This document shows positions 47,891 to 57,823 of a stretch of DNA of 64,000 nucleotides, piece after piece. This DNA is from Chromobotia macracanthus (lineage: Eukaryota; Chordata; Actinopteri; Cypriniformes; Botiidae), in contig JAZGTH010000007.1 of the NCBI GenBank assembly GCA_036877525.1, forward strand, positions 3,689,001 through 3,753,000, in the 5' to 3' direction. Made by a program: the position numbers and the translations under genes. Below the pieces are notes generated by a model. It did not search any database. It worked only from the letters and a program-made list of their open reading frames with translations, and was not told the origin of the DNA. Position 1 is the stretch's first letter; each line of letters starts with the position of its first letter.

Positions 47891-49091
47891 TCAGGTTGCT
47901 TTTGGAAATGGCAGGAGTAGGTTCATGATGAAGTCTGCTACACAGGTAGGCATATACGAGAGAGGAATCCAGAAAAGCTTGCCGTCCCAACCAGCCGTAT
48001 ATCGTGTTCTAGGATTACACGCTGAAAGAGCATGCAGCATGCATGATGTCACCTTGGAAATGTCACTGCTGCACAGAAGGCCCATAGAGAATGCCTGCAA
48101 CTTCATATCTGAAGAGAGATTGAGCGAAATGCACAACATAAAGTCTGAAATAACACGAGTGAGTATATCATGACTGACTGTTCCTTTACATAAAAACAAT
48201 CAAAAACTGATGTCATGACATTGTGACATCACTGGTACTCACATTCCTGCAGGTACGATTCTCCGTAGGATCTCCTGACCTCTGCTGGAAGACCGTTCCA
48301 TCGTTTCTTCAGGTCATCTTCAATAAGACCCAAATCTGTTACTTGTGTCTTAAAAAAGCCTGGTTCAATGATACTTACCCTGACTCCAAAGTGCAGCATA
48401 TCCCTCCTAACAAGAGAAAGAGGTCAGAGGTTAAAGATATTTTATGAAAATGTAGTTCAATATAAAAAATGATCTCAGATCATTTTTGATGACCCCCAGG
48501 CATACCTCAAACTATCAGAAAATGCCTCCACACCCCATTTGGAGAGGCAATATCCTCCCCCGATGAGAGAGAGTCGGCCCAGTATGCTGGCAACGTTCAC
48601 AATTCTTCCTCGAGCCTTCTTCAGAAGAGGAAGGAACTTCAGGGTCACCTCAATGAGGCCCACCAGATTTACATCCATGACCTTCTTAAAGTCCTCCAGC
48701 TGCATCCATTCTGTGGGACCGATGGGGACTGAGATGCCAGCATTGTTCACCAAGCCCCACAGACCTGATGCAAGAAAGATGAGGCTGTTACAAGTTTGGG
48801 TATCTTACACGGATGAACAGCTTTACAATCGTACTGTACTGTACTGTACATGATCGTTCCCACTCAGTTTTGACTTTCTGTGACTTGGATGCTTAGCAGT
48901 GGATAAATAATGATTTTCAAAAATAATTTTATAGATATCAAAAGAGTATTTTCTAGTGAATGTAATATTTTAAGAGCTTAACTGGGAAAAAACGAATACC
49001 TTTATTGACATAAAAAAAAGTTTTATCAAGTATAATGAAGTAAACAAATAAAGTCACAAAATGTCACATTTTTATGATACACATTCATTAT

Positions 49092-49160
<69 letters not shown>

Positions 49161-50853
49161 TAAATGCTATACATTATTACAATAATGCAAAGGTATACTT
49201 ACCCTAGGGTACTGTAGGTACTTTATCATTATTACTATTATTATTACTATTATTAACATATTATTATTATTATTATTATTAGTCTGGTACCAGGTGACAG
49301 TGGGAAGCCACGTTAAACAATCATGCATATATAACACAAAACAATTGCATAAATCACATGCATGTTGGAGGAATGATGCCATATTAAATGATGATGTGCA
49401 AGGATGGTATGAGAATGGAAAGATGCTCCTCCAGGTCAACTAAAAGCGGCCTGTCCAAACGTTGACCAAAAAATGCAGATTTACGAGCTGGTCTGAGGCC
49501 TGTATCTCCGCTTTATCTGCTCCTGTGCTTGACTCGAGCTGGCACCCTATCTACCCCCCTCCAGCCGCCCGTCTCACCTCTCTCCCCGGTCTCGTTGCGC
49601 ACGAACTCCAGCGCCCTCTCCACGCTTGCGCTCCGGGTAACATTGAGCAGGAGCGTCTTCAGTCTGGGGGAGGCCGCCGTGCGCAGTCGGGAGGCGCCAG
49701 TTTCCGTGAGACACGCCGCGATCACCCGAAAGCCCAGCTGGTCGAGCTGCCGGGCCGCGAGCCGACCGAAGCCGCTGTCGCATCCCGTCACCAGGACGTG
49801 CTTCTCCGCGGTGCCGCGGATGTGACGCGGGGCTCGGATGATCCAGACGGCGGCCAGGAGCGCGGCGGCCGCCAGCGCGCAGGAGCGCAGCGGGTGACTG
49901 GAGAGCACCTGCGAGAGATGCGCTGAATTTATCTCAACAAGACAAAGCAAACGTTGCTGAAACGTTTCCTTTAAACGTTACTTTAATGTAGTTTTAACAG
50001 GTGAGCCATTTACATTCTCACCTGAACACAGTCCAGAAGGACGCTCTCCTCTCCAGATCCCTGGAAAGCAGCGGACTTGCTTTATTCATTATCCTTTTAA
50101 TCACGTAACGCATTCACGCACTTAATAGCTGATCTTGGTTCATCTCAAAGCGGAAAAGTTACGAGTTACTTGCGGGTTTAATCGCACGTAGGCCTGGTCT
50201 AGGATCAGGTTAAATCCAGATTACCAGAGACCGTGTGCGCAACAGGTTGCTGTAAAGTTGTTTTTGAACATCTTTCACGCACCGCCAGGGGGCGTTTTAA
50301 CAATTATTCCTTCAAATTACAGTAAAAAATGATTCATAAAATAGTTGTAGCCCCAAAACACTGACTTGTATTTACTGACAAAGGATACACAACCGGTGTA
50401 TCTACACACAGATTTAATAATATCATTTATGCGTTCTCCTGTAGCTCAGGGGTCGAGCATTGCGTTTGCGCAAACGCAATGCAGCGCAAACGCAATGCAA
50501 ACGCAATGCAAACGCAATGCAGCGCAAACGCAATGCAAACGCAATGCAAACGCAATGCAAACGCAATGCAGCGCAAACGCAATGCAAACGCAATGCAAAC
50601 GCAATGCAGCGCAAACGCAATGCCCTGGGAATCAGTCGTGGGTTTGATTCCCAGAGTGTACATGTACTAAGAAAATGCATAACTTCAATGCACTGTAAGC
50701 TGCTTTGGATAAAAGCGTCTGCCAAATGCATAAATGTAAATGCATAAATGTAAATGCATAAATGTAAATGCATACATGTAAATGCATTCATTGTTAAACA
50801 TCTGACACAAATCATTTGCATGTGTTCAGTTCCAGAAGAGGTGGACGTACCAT
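47891..50853 (-). CDS. dhrs9: dhrs9-like short-chain dehydrogenase (RDH/SDR9C type)
   Basis: NAD(P)-dependent oxidoreductase of the membrane-associated retinol/3-alpha-hydroxysteroid dehydrogenase family. Exons in transcript order: 50853-50851 (ATG only), 49908-49578, 48764-48506, 48406-48243 and 48108-47891, giving 324 residues (family about 317-325). It has an N-terminal hydrophobic anchor, cofactor motif VTGCDSGFG, NNAG and catalytic YCLSK. The C-terminal RTRYTAGWDGKLFWIPLSY is typical of the family. No in-frame ATG exists in the first large exon, so the start must be spliced in; the ATG that ends the upstream exon gives MVLSSHPLRSC in frame. The name rests on synteny with human DHRS9 and on motifs such as the AACLTETGA segment. 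It converges on lrp2. An in-frame alternative acceptor at 48144 would add 12 residues. Confidence 0.85.
49085..49290. repeat. (AT)n and ATT microsatellites in the dhrs9-like gene intron
   Basis: A long (AT)n run at about 49101-49156, followed by ATT/TTA runs at about 49229-49282. Confidence 0.9.
49987..50100 (-). other. possible alternative 5' exon with donor, no usable start
   Basis: Minus-strand sequence ending in TGTGTTCAG followed by gtgaga (exon edge at 50022) has a good donor. Its ATG at 50089 would reach the next exon in the wrong phase, and the correct frame has a stop, so it could only act as an untranslated leader. Confidence 0.3.
50434..50765 (+). mobile_element. tRNA-derived SINE with internal tandem array
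   Basis: Head tctcctgtagctcaggggtc (A box region) and tail gggtttgattcccag (B box) with gtaagctgctttggataaaa are those of the SINE family at 23537. Between them, 50461-50623 is filled by about 12 copies of AAACGCAATGC, grouped by GCAGCGC spacers. The element sits in the first intron of the dhrs9-like gene. The 3' end carries three or four copies of AAATGCATAAATGT. Confidence 0.85.
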
Positions 50854-51374
50854 GACTCCAGAGGACGGTCTCCAGTGCCTTGTTCAGTGAAATGCGTGTG
50901 AAAACGAGTGTGTTCACTTCTGTATCAGTCCCACCGTGTTGAAGCGTGTGAGGGGCTGCAAACACTTTACAGGGTTAAAGGTTGAAAATAAGACACAGCC
51001 TACATGTCACCATGATTGTGTAATAACCCCTCTGGCCTCTGTCAGCTGCTGAACATTCATACTTTACCTTCAGCCTCCTTGTTTTACCTCTACAAGTGTG
51101 TTGAAAGACAGCTAGACAATAAACACTGATACAGGTAAGATGAACATTAACAAGTTATGTAATAAAAATACTTGATTAATCTTTATTGGTTTCATATTCT
51201 CTTATTTAAAGAACGATAACATTGTCAAAAGAGGATGTACTCTCTGCTATGAGATTTTTTGGTTTTATTTGAGTGTCTAAGATGTACATGATACATTAGG
51301 ACAAATTGAGTATCTTAAGCCATATTTAGAAAACAAAGAAAATGTTAATCATACACAGTAGCCTGGTTAAGGTT

Positions 51375-51380
51375 TTTATT
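51375..51380 (-). terminator. candidate poly(A) signal of second SDR copy
   Basis: AATAAA on the minus strand, 74 bp beyond the stop codon at 51454-51456. Confidence 0.45.
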
Positions 51381-51453
51381 GATCAACACATTTGTTTACA
51401 GTGTTAAATCATACCACAGGAACAGTACAGCAGGTAAGGGAGTCTGTATTTAT

Positions 51454-53222
51454 CTACAAAACTGAAACTTTTGGCTTAATGGCATTTTTTAAAACGAAAG
51501 CATCAGAGACGAAGGTTGGCATGTAGGACAGCGGCAGCCAGATGAACTTTGCATCCCAGCCTGGAGAATATCTTGTACGTGGATGGACGGCAGCCACAGC
51601 ATGTTCCATACAGCTCACAACCTTCATGAGATCTGTATCTGACATCTTCTCAAACTTCTCCTGGATGATCACTTTGACTGCAAGAGGTTGGTGAAGCACA
51701 ATAAATGAGAGATCAGGACAATAGTTTCAGTCTCTCGTCAGATATGATCAAAGCAGATTTTACTGTAACGCATCATCTTTGAAATATAAACTAGCTGTTG
51801 GATTTAAACTCACGTCTGTCCATGTAGTCACTGCCGTACTCATCTTTGACATCCTGTGGCAACCTGTCCCATAATTTCTCCATATTACTTCGTATGATGC
51901 TGGAGTCAGTGACAGTTGTTTTGAAGAATCCAGGTTCAATGCATAAAACTTTAACACCAAATGAAGCCATGTTTCTCCTGTAAAATAGGAAAAGAGAAAT
52001 AGGCAAAGCGTTACAGTGAGACATTTCTCATTTAGTTTACATTATTTGTCCCCGTAGAGAAAGCAAGTTCAAAACACAATAGGCAAACCCAAATATACAC
52101 AATATACAATAAATGAGTGAACAATAAAGTAAATGACTAAATCGCAGATGCATTCATTTGACTCTCTACCGCCATCTCTGTTTGAAACATAAAATTGCAG
52201 GTTACATGCAGTTACTTTCTTAACATGGATGATAAGTTTAAATTGTAAACAACTGCTGGAAAAACAAGGTACAACCGCTGCACCGTCCTCAGTGCCTGGA
52301 CGTGCGATACAGTACCTGTATCTTCTTCCTTTTGTTTACAGACAGACATTTCCTGCGAAATTGGACCCGGCAGCTCAATCTGTCATGTACTAGCTCAATA
52401 ATTGATTTCTGTTCATTTTTAACCAAAAAAAGTTACAGATTATATGTTATATTATTGTGCCCCCTGTTATCACAAATCTAAGACATCTACACCGCTTGGA
52501 CCCCTAAAAGTAACACTATAATTTAACATGCATCACTCCATGTTTTACCTTAGACTGTCATTGAACGCTTCTACTCCATACTTAGATATGCAGTACGCTC
52601 CCCCAGTGGGGCTGATTCTTCCAAACACACTGGCCACATTGACCACCCTGCCCTTGGCTCTTTTAATGAGAGGTAATACACTCAGAGTAACGGCGATGAC
52701 TCCATACAGATTGACATCTAGTATGTGTTTGAAGTCCTCGATAAGCAGCCAGTCATTGGGAGCAGTTGGAACCGAGACCCCAGCGTTGTTAACCACGGCC
52801 CACAGACCTGCGTGTAAACACACATGCAACAGATTCAATCATTGCCTTTCACCACAAGCTTACGTATGAAGTGCACACATGCAGAGAAGGTTAAAAACCT
52901 GTGCCTTGCCTCTCTGCCCGACCAGGGTTTTAATATCTTCTGCCACCTTGCTGATATTGTCACTGTCGGTCACATCCAAATGCAACGTTGTGAGTTTGTC
53001 ACTGCAGATCTTCTTCAGCTAAACTTCTCCCTTCTCAGTGTAACAGCCAGCAATGACACGGAAACCCTTTTCATCCAGGTGTCTAGCCAAGAGGTTCCCA
53101 AAGCCGGTGTCACAGCCTGTGATGTACACGAACTTCTCGGATTTGTTGGGAACTCTTTCCAGTTCCCTGAACCACCGATACACATAGTACAACACTACGA
53201 GGGCGAAGATGTACAGAAACAT
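51454..53222 (-). pseudogene. second RDH/DHRS9-like SDR copy with an in-frame TAG
   Basis: Exons in transcript order: 53222-52910, 52807-52549, 51977-51814 and 51677-51454, 960 nt in frame. The two middle exons have exactly the lengths (259, 164) of those in the neighbouring dhrs9-like gene. The frame starts with MFLYIFALVVLYYVYRWFRE (membrane anchor), then YITGCDTGFG, NNAG, YCISK and an intact C-terminus (RTRYSPGWDAKFIWLPLSY). Codon 68, at 53021-53019, is TAG in the segment EKGEV-stop-LKKICSDKL, where relatives have an acidic or polar residue. A single base change, a sequencing error or a null allele could explain it. The exon 1 donor is GC (GAG|GCAAGG). A poly(A) signal lies at 51375-51380. 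If the TAG is real, the protein ends at 67 residues without its catalytic site. Confidence 0.8.
52141..52446 (+). mobile_element. MITE family B, diverged copy
   Basis: Shares tctctaccgccatctctgtt, gtcatgtactagctcaat and ttttaaccaaaaaaagttac with the full copy at 42184-42470. It lies in the intron between SDR exons 51814-51977 and 52549-52807. Confidence 0.6.
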
Positions 53223-53391
53223 GTCTGCAAAAAAAAAAAGAACAGAAAAATGTCAATTTGTTATCATAAGAAACGAGGATCCATGAACATCCAGGCAAAT
53301 GTCCATGTCAACAAAGCTTTGAGATTTGAGGAGATGCGGTCAAAACTCCACAGATAACAGCAGATGATTTAGTAAACGATTAACTACCACA

Positions 53392-53527
53392 AACACAAAA
53401 CGTTTGTAAAAGTGTCATAAAACCTACAAACTGAGAAAAAACAGGGCTGATATCGTTTTATTCATCCTCAGCCCTGTTTTTTTCTCAGTTTGCTTGTTTT
53501 ATGACACTTTTACAAATGTTTTGTGTT
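53392..53527. repeat. long inverted repeat: ~59-bp arms, 17-nt loop
   Basis: The left arm 53392-53450 and right arm 53468-53527 are reverse complements except for about five positions and one A in a run. The loop is 53451-53467. The arms contain gtaaaagtgtcataaaac and gagaaaaaacagggctga. It could be a palindromic mobile element remnant or a hairpin RNA source. It lies in the intron between the putative 5' UTR exon and first coding exon of the second SDR copy. Confidence 0.85.
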
Positions 53528-53861
53528 ACAAATGTCAAATGTTTTTTACAAATGTAACAGTGTTTGTCTTCTGTAAGGAAAATATCCTTCAGTTTTAAAT
53601 GTAGGGTGATTGCGAAAGCAACGGGGCGTGGGGCGAATTATAGCTTAATATATTTATATTATATTAAGCTAAATTATAGCTGCTTTATATATTTAGTTTA
53701 ACAATGAAAGAAAACAGCTGTGCAATTACAAAACCACGCCAAGATGCGATCAATGATCTTAAATCTCTGTGAAAAATGTCTGGCAGAGGTTTACGCAATA
53801 AACAAGAGTTTGCAACTTCCTGCAAACACAAAACAATAGAGCAGAAGCAATGCACACTCAC

Positions 53862-53960
53862 CGTTTCTTTAGCGCTTCTTGCTGTCTGTAATCTGTATGA
53901 AATCTGTATGTTTCTGGAGATTGAGATTATATCCAGTATCGTGAGATTGTATATGCAGAC
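53862..53960 (-). other. putative 5' untranslated exon of second SDR copy
   Basis: Minus-strand AAGCGCTAAAGAAACG followed by gtgagtgtgc is a strong donor (edge at 53862). The first coding exon has its own acceptor (tttttttttgcag|ac before the ATG at 53222), so an upstream leader exon is required. The transcription start was not located; the upper limit is a guess. Confidence 0.4.
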
Positions 53961-54368
53961 TGACGGCACGGAAGGGCTGGAAGTAGCTGTTGTTATTATG
54001 TAACGATTGGGTTGTGGCGCTCCAGCAGGGGGCGCCAGGAGGTCAGAAAGATGCCCCAAAACTGATTTTACCCCACAAGTTTTTTGGAAAACATTTACTT
54101 ACCCTCATGCCATTGCAAACCTTCTCTTCTTTCTCTTCATTTCTCTTTTAAGTAACATCTCAGTGGTTTTGTGTCCGTACAGTGGAAGTCAATGGGCGCC
54201 ACTGTTGTTTGGTTACCAACATGCTTCAAAATGTCTTCTTGTGTGTTCATCAGGGAATAAAGGGGTGAGTAAATGATGGAAGAAGGTTCATTTTGGGGTG
54301 AATTATGTTTGGACGCGTCGCCTTTATTTGTTTATTCATGTAAATCTGGTTATGGGATTGGAGCTCAC

Positions 54369-54710
54369 CTCTGTTCATGAAGTCTCTGTGTAACTTTCTG
54401 GGGCTTCTTCATCATTTTCATCACTCTGTAAAGTGCTGGAGTTAGTCAAGCTTGTTTTAAAGAATCCAGGCATAAGAATCCAATGCATAAAACCTCAACA
54501 CCAAGCAGAGCCATTATTCCTATTCCTATAAGTAATTTTTATGAAGAAAACATTATTCCATGTTTTTTTTAACACGATCAATTATGATGCTAGTTTTCCC
54601 CTCAAGGTTTTCTATTAAACTTTTGTCTTCTCTTTTAAACTGTCATTCAGAACATCTACTCCACACCTCCAGTATCTTCCTCCAGAGATCCCCAAATATT
54701 CTTCATTTTT
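54369..54710 (-). pseudogene. decayed third SDR copy (two exon remnants)
   Basis: 54525-54369 matches the 164-nt SDR exon: an acceptor-like cttatag, then ATGGCTCTGCTTGGTGTTGA (compare the ATGGCTTCATTTGGTGTTAA of its neighbour), a shifted copy of the C-I-E-P-G-F-F-K-T segment, and a donor CAGAG|gtgagc. About 54705-54633 resembles the end of the 259-nt exon (ISGGRYW, GVDVLNDSL). Frameshifts and stops interrupt both, and no first or last exon was found. Confidence 0.65.
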
Positions 54711-55147
54711 TCCTCTGTGGTGTACTAAATGACACAACAGTGATTGCATTTAACAAGGTGTACAAGAGATCACCAAATACTACATGGGCGTAGTAACAGG
54801 AAGTGACTATTCATTAATGTCTTTGTTAATGAATGTCTTTGTTCACATGGGTCAAGTTTTTCAGTGACATTCTCATAGATGATGCAACTCCTTCATATTT
54901 TATGGCAGGATATTTCAATCAGCCTTTATCAATTTAACAGTGAAACTGATTAATAAACGATATGGGATTTATTATAGGTCAGAAATTCAGCACAGTTATT
55001 CACCGTAAGGTCACTGACCTAATATTACAAACACATCTTGTGACAGCACTTTCTTTAGCATTTAATCATAATAATATGGTTCAGAAACAGTTTTCTTTAG
55101 AGTTTAGAGACAACCTATATACAAACAAATGTCTACGATAATGTAAG

Positions 55148-55385
55148 ACTATATCCCAGTTAAAAGGAAACGTTTCCAGAACATTGGCTAACATTGTCTG
55201 AAGTTATCCAAATGTTCTTGGAGTAATGTTAGTGGAACCTTTTTTAACGTTATATATCGAAAACATTATTCTTAAGAGTGTAACGTTTAAGAAATGTTAA
55301 TAAAAAAACACAACGTGTTACAGAACGTTCCTACAACGTTTTTTGTTACTAATGGAAACGTTGGGAAAACGTTAGTCTATTAAGT
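55148..55385 (-). mobile_element. MITE family A, copy 8
   Basis: Contains attcttaagagtgtaacg, tcctacaacgttttttgtta and aatggaaacgttgggaaaac. The ends are degraded; the left end reads cccagttaaaagg. Confidence 0.65.
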
Positions 55386-55547
55386 CTATTATTGCCCCCA
55401 AAAAACATCATAACTTGTAGATCTAACATCATCAGCCAACATAACACACAGCTGAAGAGTTGTGTAATTTAATTTAATAATTTAATCTAAATAATTTTGA
55501 TAATTTAACATAAAAGTTACTGCTAATAGACCGCGCCTCTAATGCGC

Positions 55548-55592
55548 TGACGTAGGCAGTACGTCAGTCTGACGTCACAGATCGTTGACGTG
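55548..55592. promoter_or_regulatory. cluster of CRE-like TGACGT motifs
   Basis: TGACGT at 55548, ACGTCA at 55561, a perfect palindromic CRE TGACGTCA at 55570-55577 and TGACGTG at 55586, all in 45 bp of otherwise AT-rich intergenic DNA about 1.8 kb upstream of abcb11. A CREB/ATF-type regulatory site is possible. The owner gene is not clear. Confidence 0.4.
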
Positions 55593-57049
55593 TCCCGAGT
55601 TTGTTTTAATAAAACTACAAAACTACAAACTTAAGTTTTAAGTTTTGATAAATAACATTAAAACAATGTTTTATGTACATATAAAGCCCTTAGTATCTTG
55701 TCTGACAAGCGGATAAACGTGAACATGTTTTCTCAGTTATACTCGCTCTCTGTTTATATGAGCTAAAACACTTTCACGACGAATTAACATCTATTTATAT
55801 ATTTTATATTTTATTTTATATATTTTCAAGTATATAAAATATGTTGTTTTATATTGTTCAGCTTAGCTCAAAGGCGCTATTTCTGTTTTCATGACCCATG
55901 TTGTGTTATTCATCGTTTGGCCACAAGATGGCAGTGTCACAACACTGAGTTTATTGACTCGCATGGCATGATTGGTTGGTTAAAATGCATCTTTATATTA
56001 AAGATTGACTTGTAAACACACTTAACAGTATTGCATCCAATAAACAGTAATGTTAGAGAGACATATGTTTCATATAATGCAGTGCTTGTCTTAACAAAAC
56101 ACAAAATTGCACTACGTTCATGTCTGCATCTCTGTGCATGTGAAATACAGGCTACACATTGATGTTTGGTGCAAGCTTTGTGTTTTGCATCTAATGCACA
56201 ACATGCATTCCTGTCTACTGTATGTATAAATCAGTTGCATGCTTGTGAATCTTAATAGTCACATCACAAAAATGGTTGAATGACTGCTCAGCTATTAGAC
56301 ATCATCTTTTATGATCATCTTTCATACACGATATATTATTAATTTAAACTGAATGTGGGCAATAGTACATGTAGATAAGCAGGAGCCATTTAGGGACAGA
56401 GTAACACTCACTAACATTTACACATGACTCTGGAATCCATTTGTGGATCCTGGTTGATACACTTTAATTTTCGTTCAAATAAGGATCAATAAGGGGGACG
56501 GGGATGTAGTCAATGCATTTTTGACTGTAGTAATCTCAATGACTCACATTTTTAAAGGTAAAATATGACATTTTTATAGGTGAAAAGGTAGTTCTCACAC
56601 ATTAAAAAGCCTAAACCAAGCGTTATCTGATAAATATCTGATTTTAAACAAAAAACAACAAACAGCTCTGACATACAGGGCATTTTGTTCTACAAGGGTC
56701 CCCTCTGTGATGTCACTTCCTGTTTTTGGGTCTCCTCTTGTCACATGTAAACAAAATGGCTTCCTGCACACACAGTTTAGTGAATAGTATGTCATAGCAA
56801 GACTTTTCACAGCTTATTTTGATTTTTAAAGGGTCTGTCTGTGTGTTTTTCTCTCTGAATGTCTGTACCATCAGATACTAACAGGGTTAACAGACTGAGC
56901 CAACAAAACCTGTTGCATGTTGTTGTTTGTTCGCTTGTGTGGGGACAGTGTGAACTAACCCTGAAGCTTTTCAATCATATATTGATATACAATCATATAT
57001 ACATTCACCCAATATTACATGTGCTGGTCTTAATAATCCGACAACCCAG

Positions 57050-57062
57050 CGGTCATTGAACT
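57050..57062. promoter_or_regulatory. abcb11: IR-1 nuclear receptor element (FXR type) upstream of abcb11
   Basis: CGGTCA-T-TGAACT is an inverted repeat of two AGGTCA-like half sites (each 5/6) with a one-base spacer, about 350 bp before the donor of the putative first exon. Mammalian ABCB11 is induced by bile acids through FXR/RXR at an IR-1 in its proximal promoter, so position and form fit. Binding is inferred only. Confidence 0.45.
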
Positions 57063-57309
57063 CAGTTTATAACTGGTATTCATTATATGTCGTGATAAGA
57101 TGCTAGTAATCACAATAATCCATCTGACCATTATTTGACCAGTGATTAGTAAATGTGACCAATGTAAGCAAACACATTGCAACTGTTTTAATTCTTTTAA
57201 ATTTCTTATGCTACCATCCCAAATCTCTGTTTGGACTAAAGAATAAACCTGTGCACACCTGTGTCCAAGGCTGGGATCAAGTAATGTCTTATCAGTCTAA
57301 TAAGGGGGC

Positions 57310-57416
57310 AGATAGTGCAGGAGGCGTGGACTGAACCCGCAGGATACAAGAGTCCTGTGAAATCACTGATACACCACAGATGACACTGGGAGCGACTCGT
57401 GGACACATAATCGTAG
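57310..57416 (+). other. abcb11: putative first (untranslated) exon of abcb11
   Basis: A donor CGTAG|gtaata ends at 57416. The coding exon that follows has its own acceptor (gattcag|aac, exon from 57801), so an upstream leader exon is needed and this is the best candidate. The 5' limit is not known. Confidence 0.4.
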
Positions 57417-57823
57417 GTAATAAATCACTTTTCTCTATTCAGAATAACAATAAGAACTTCTTCATTAAGCATTTTAGATTAATATTTTTATATATTGTAA
57501 TTTGTCAGACATAATCTGGCCAATGAAGCACATAAATGTAAAGTTTAGGATTCATAATACTTAATGCATAGCTATTTTATGTAATCAATACGGCTTTCAA
57601 AGTTAATAACAGGAGAGAAAAGATGATTGTTTCTGCAGTTCAACTAGAAGTACTAGCATTACTAGACCTTTAATTTGTCTGTAAAACAGATTGTAACTAT
57701 GACTAAATGCTAGTTTTAAGATGTGACGGCTCTCTCTCGTATTCTTTCACTCTCTCTCTATCTGTCTCTCTATCTCTGTGTAAAACAGATTTAGATTCAG
57801 AACAAACTAAAGGTGAATAAAGA

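Larger units (their letters stand above)
54711..57300. other. intergenic region between SDR cluster and abcb11
   Basis: Apart from the MITE copy at 55148, the CRE cluster at 55548 and the IR-1 at 57050, I see no gene. Short open frames here lack homology and splice context. Confidence 0.5.

Noticed and set aside
48243..48406. Internal GTAAGT (after GGAGTCAGG on the minus strand) as an exon end
   Set aside because: Using it would delete the conserved I-E-P-G-F-F-K-T segment; the later donor keeps the family length of 164 nt.
50022..50089. Alternative dhrs9-like start at the minus-strand ATG 50089
   Set aside because: Splicing from 50022 to 49908 puts this ATG out of frame with the SDR coding sequence.
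50461..50623. CRISPR-like regular array
   Set aside because: No unique spacers, repeat unit only 11 bp, and a eukaryotic genome; it is a tandem repeat.
50366..50965. Several overlapping open frames rich in N-A-M-Q-T-Q-C-K or its complement
   Set aside because: They are translations of the 11-bp tandem array in the SINE; all frames are open because of the repeat unit, with no domain or splice context.
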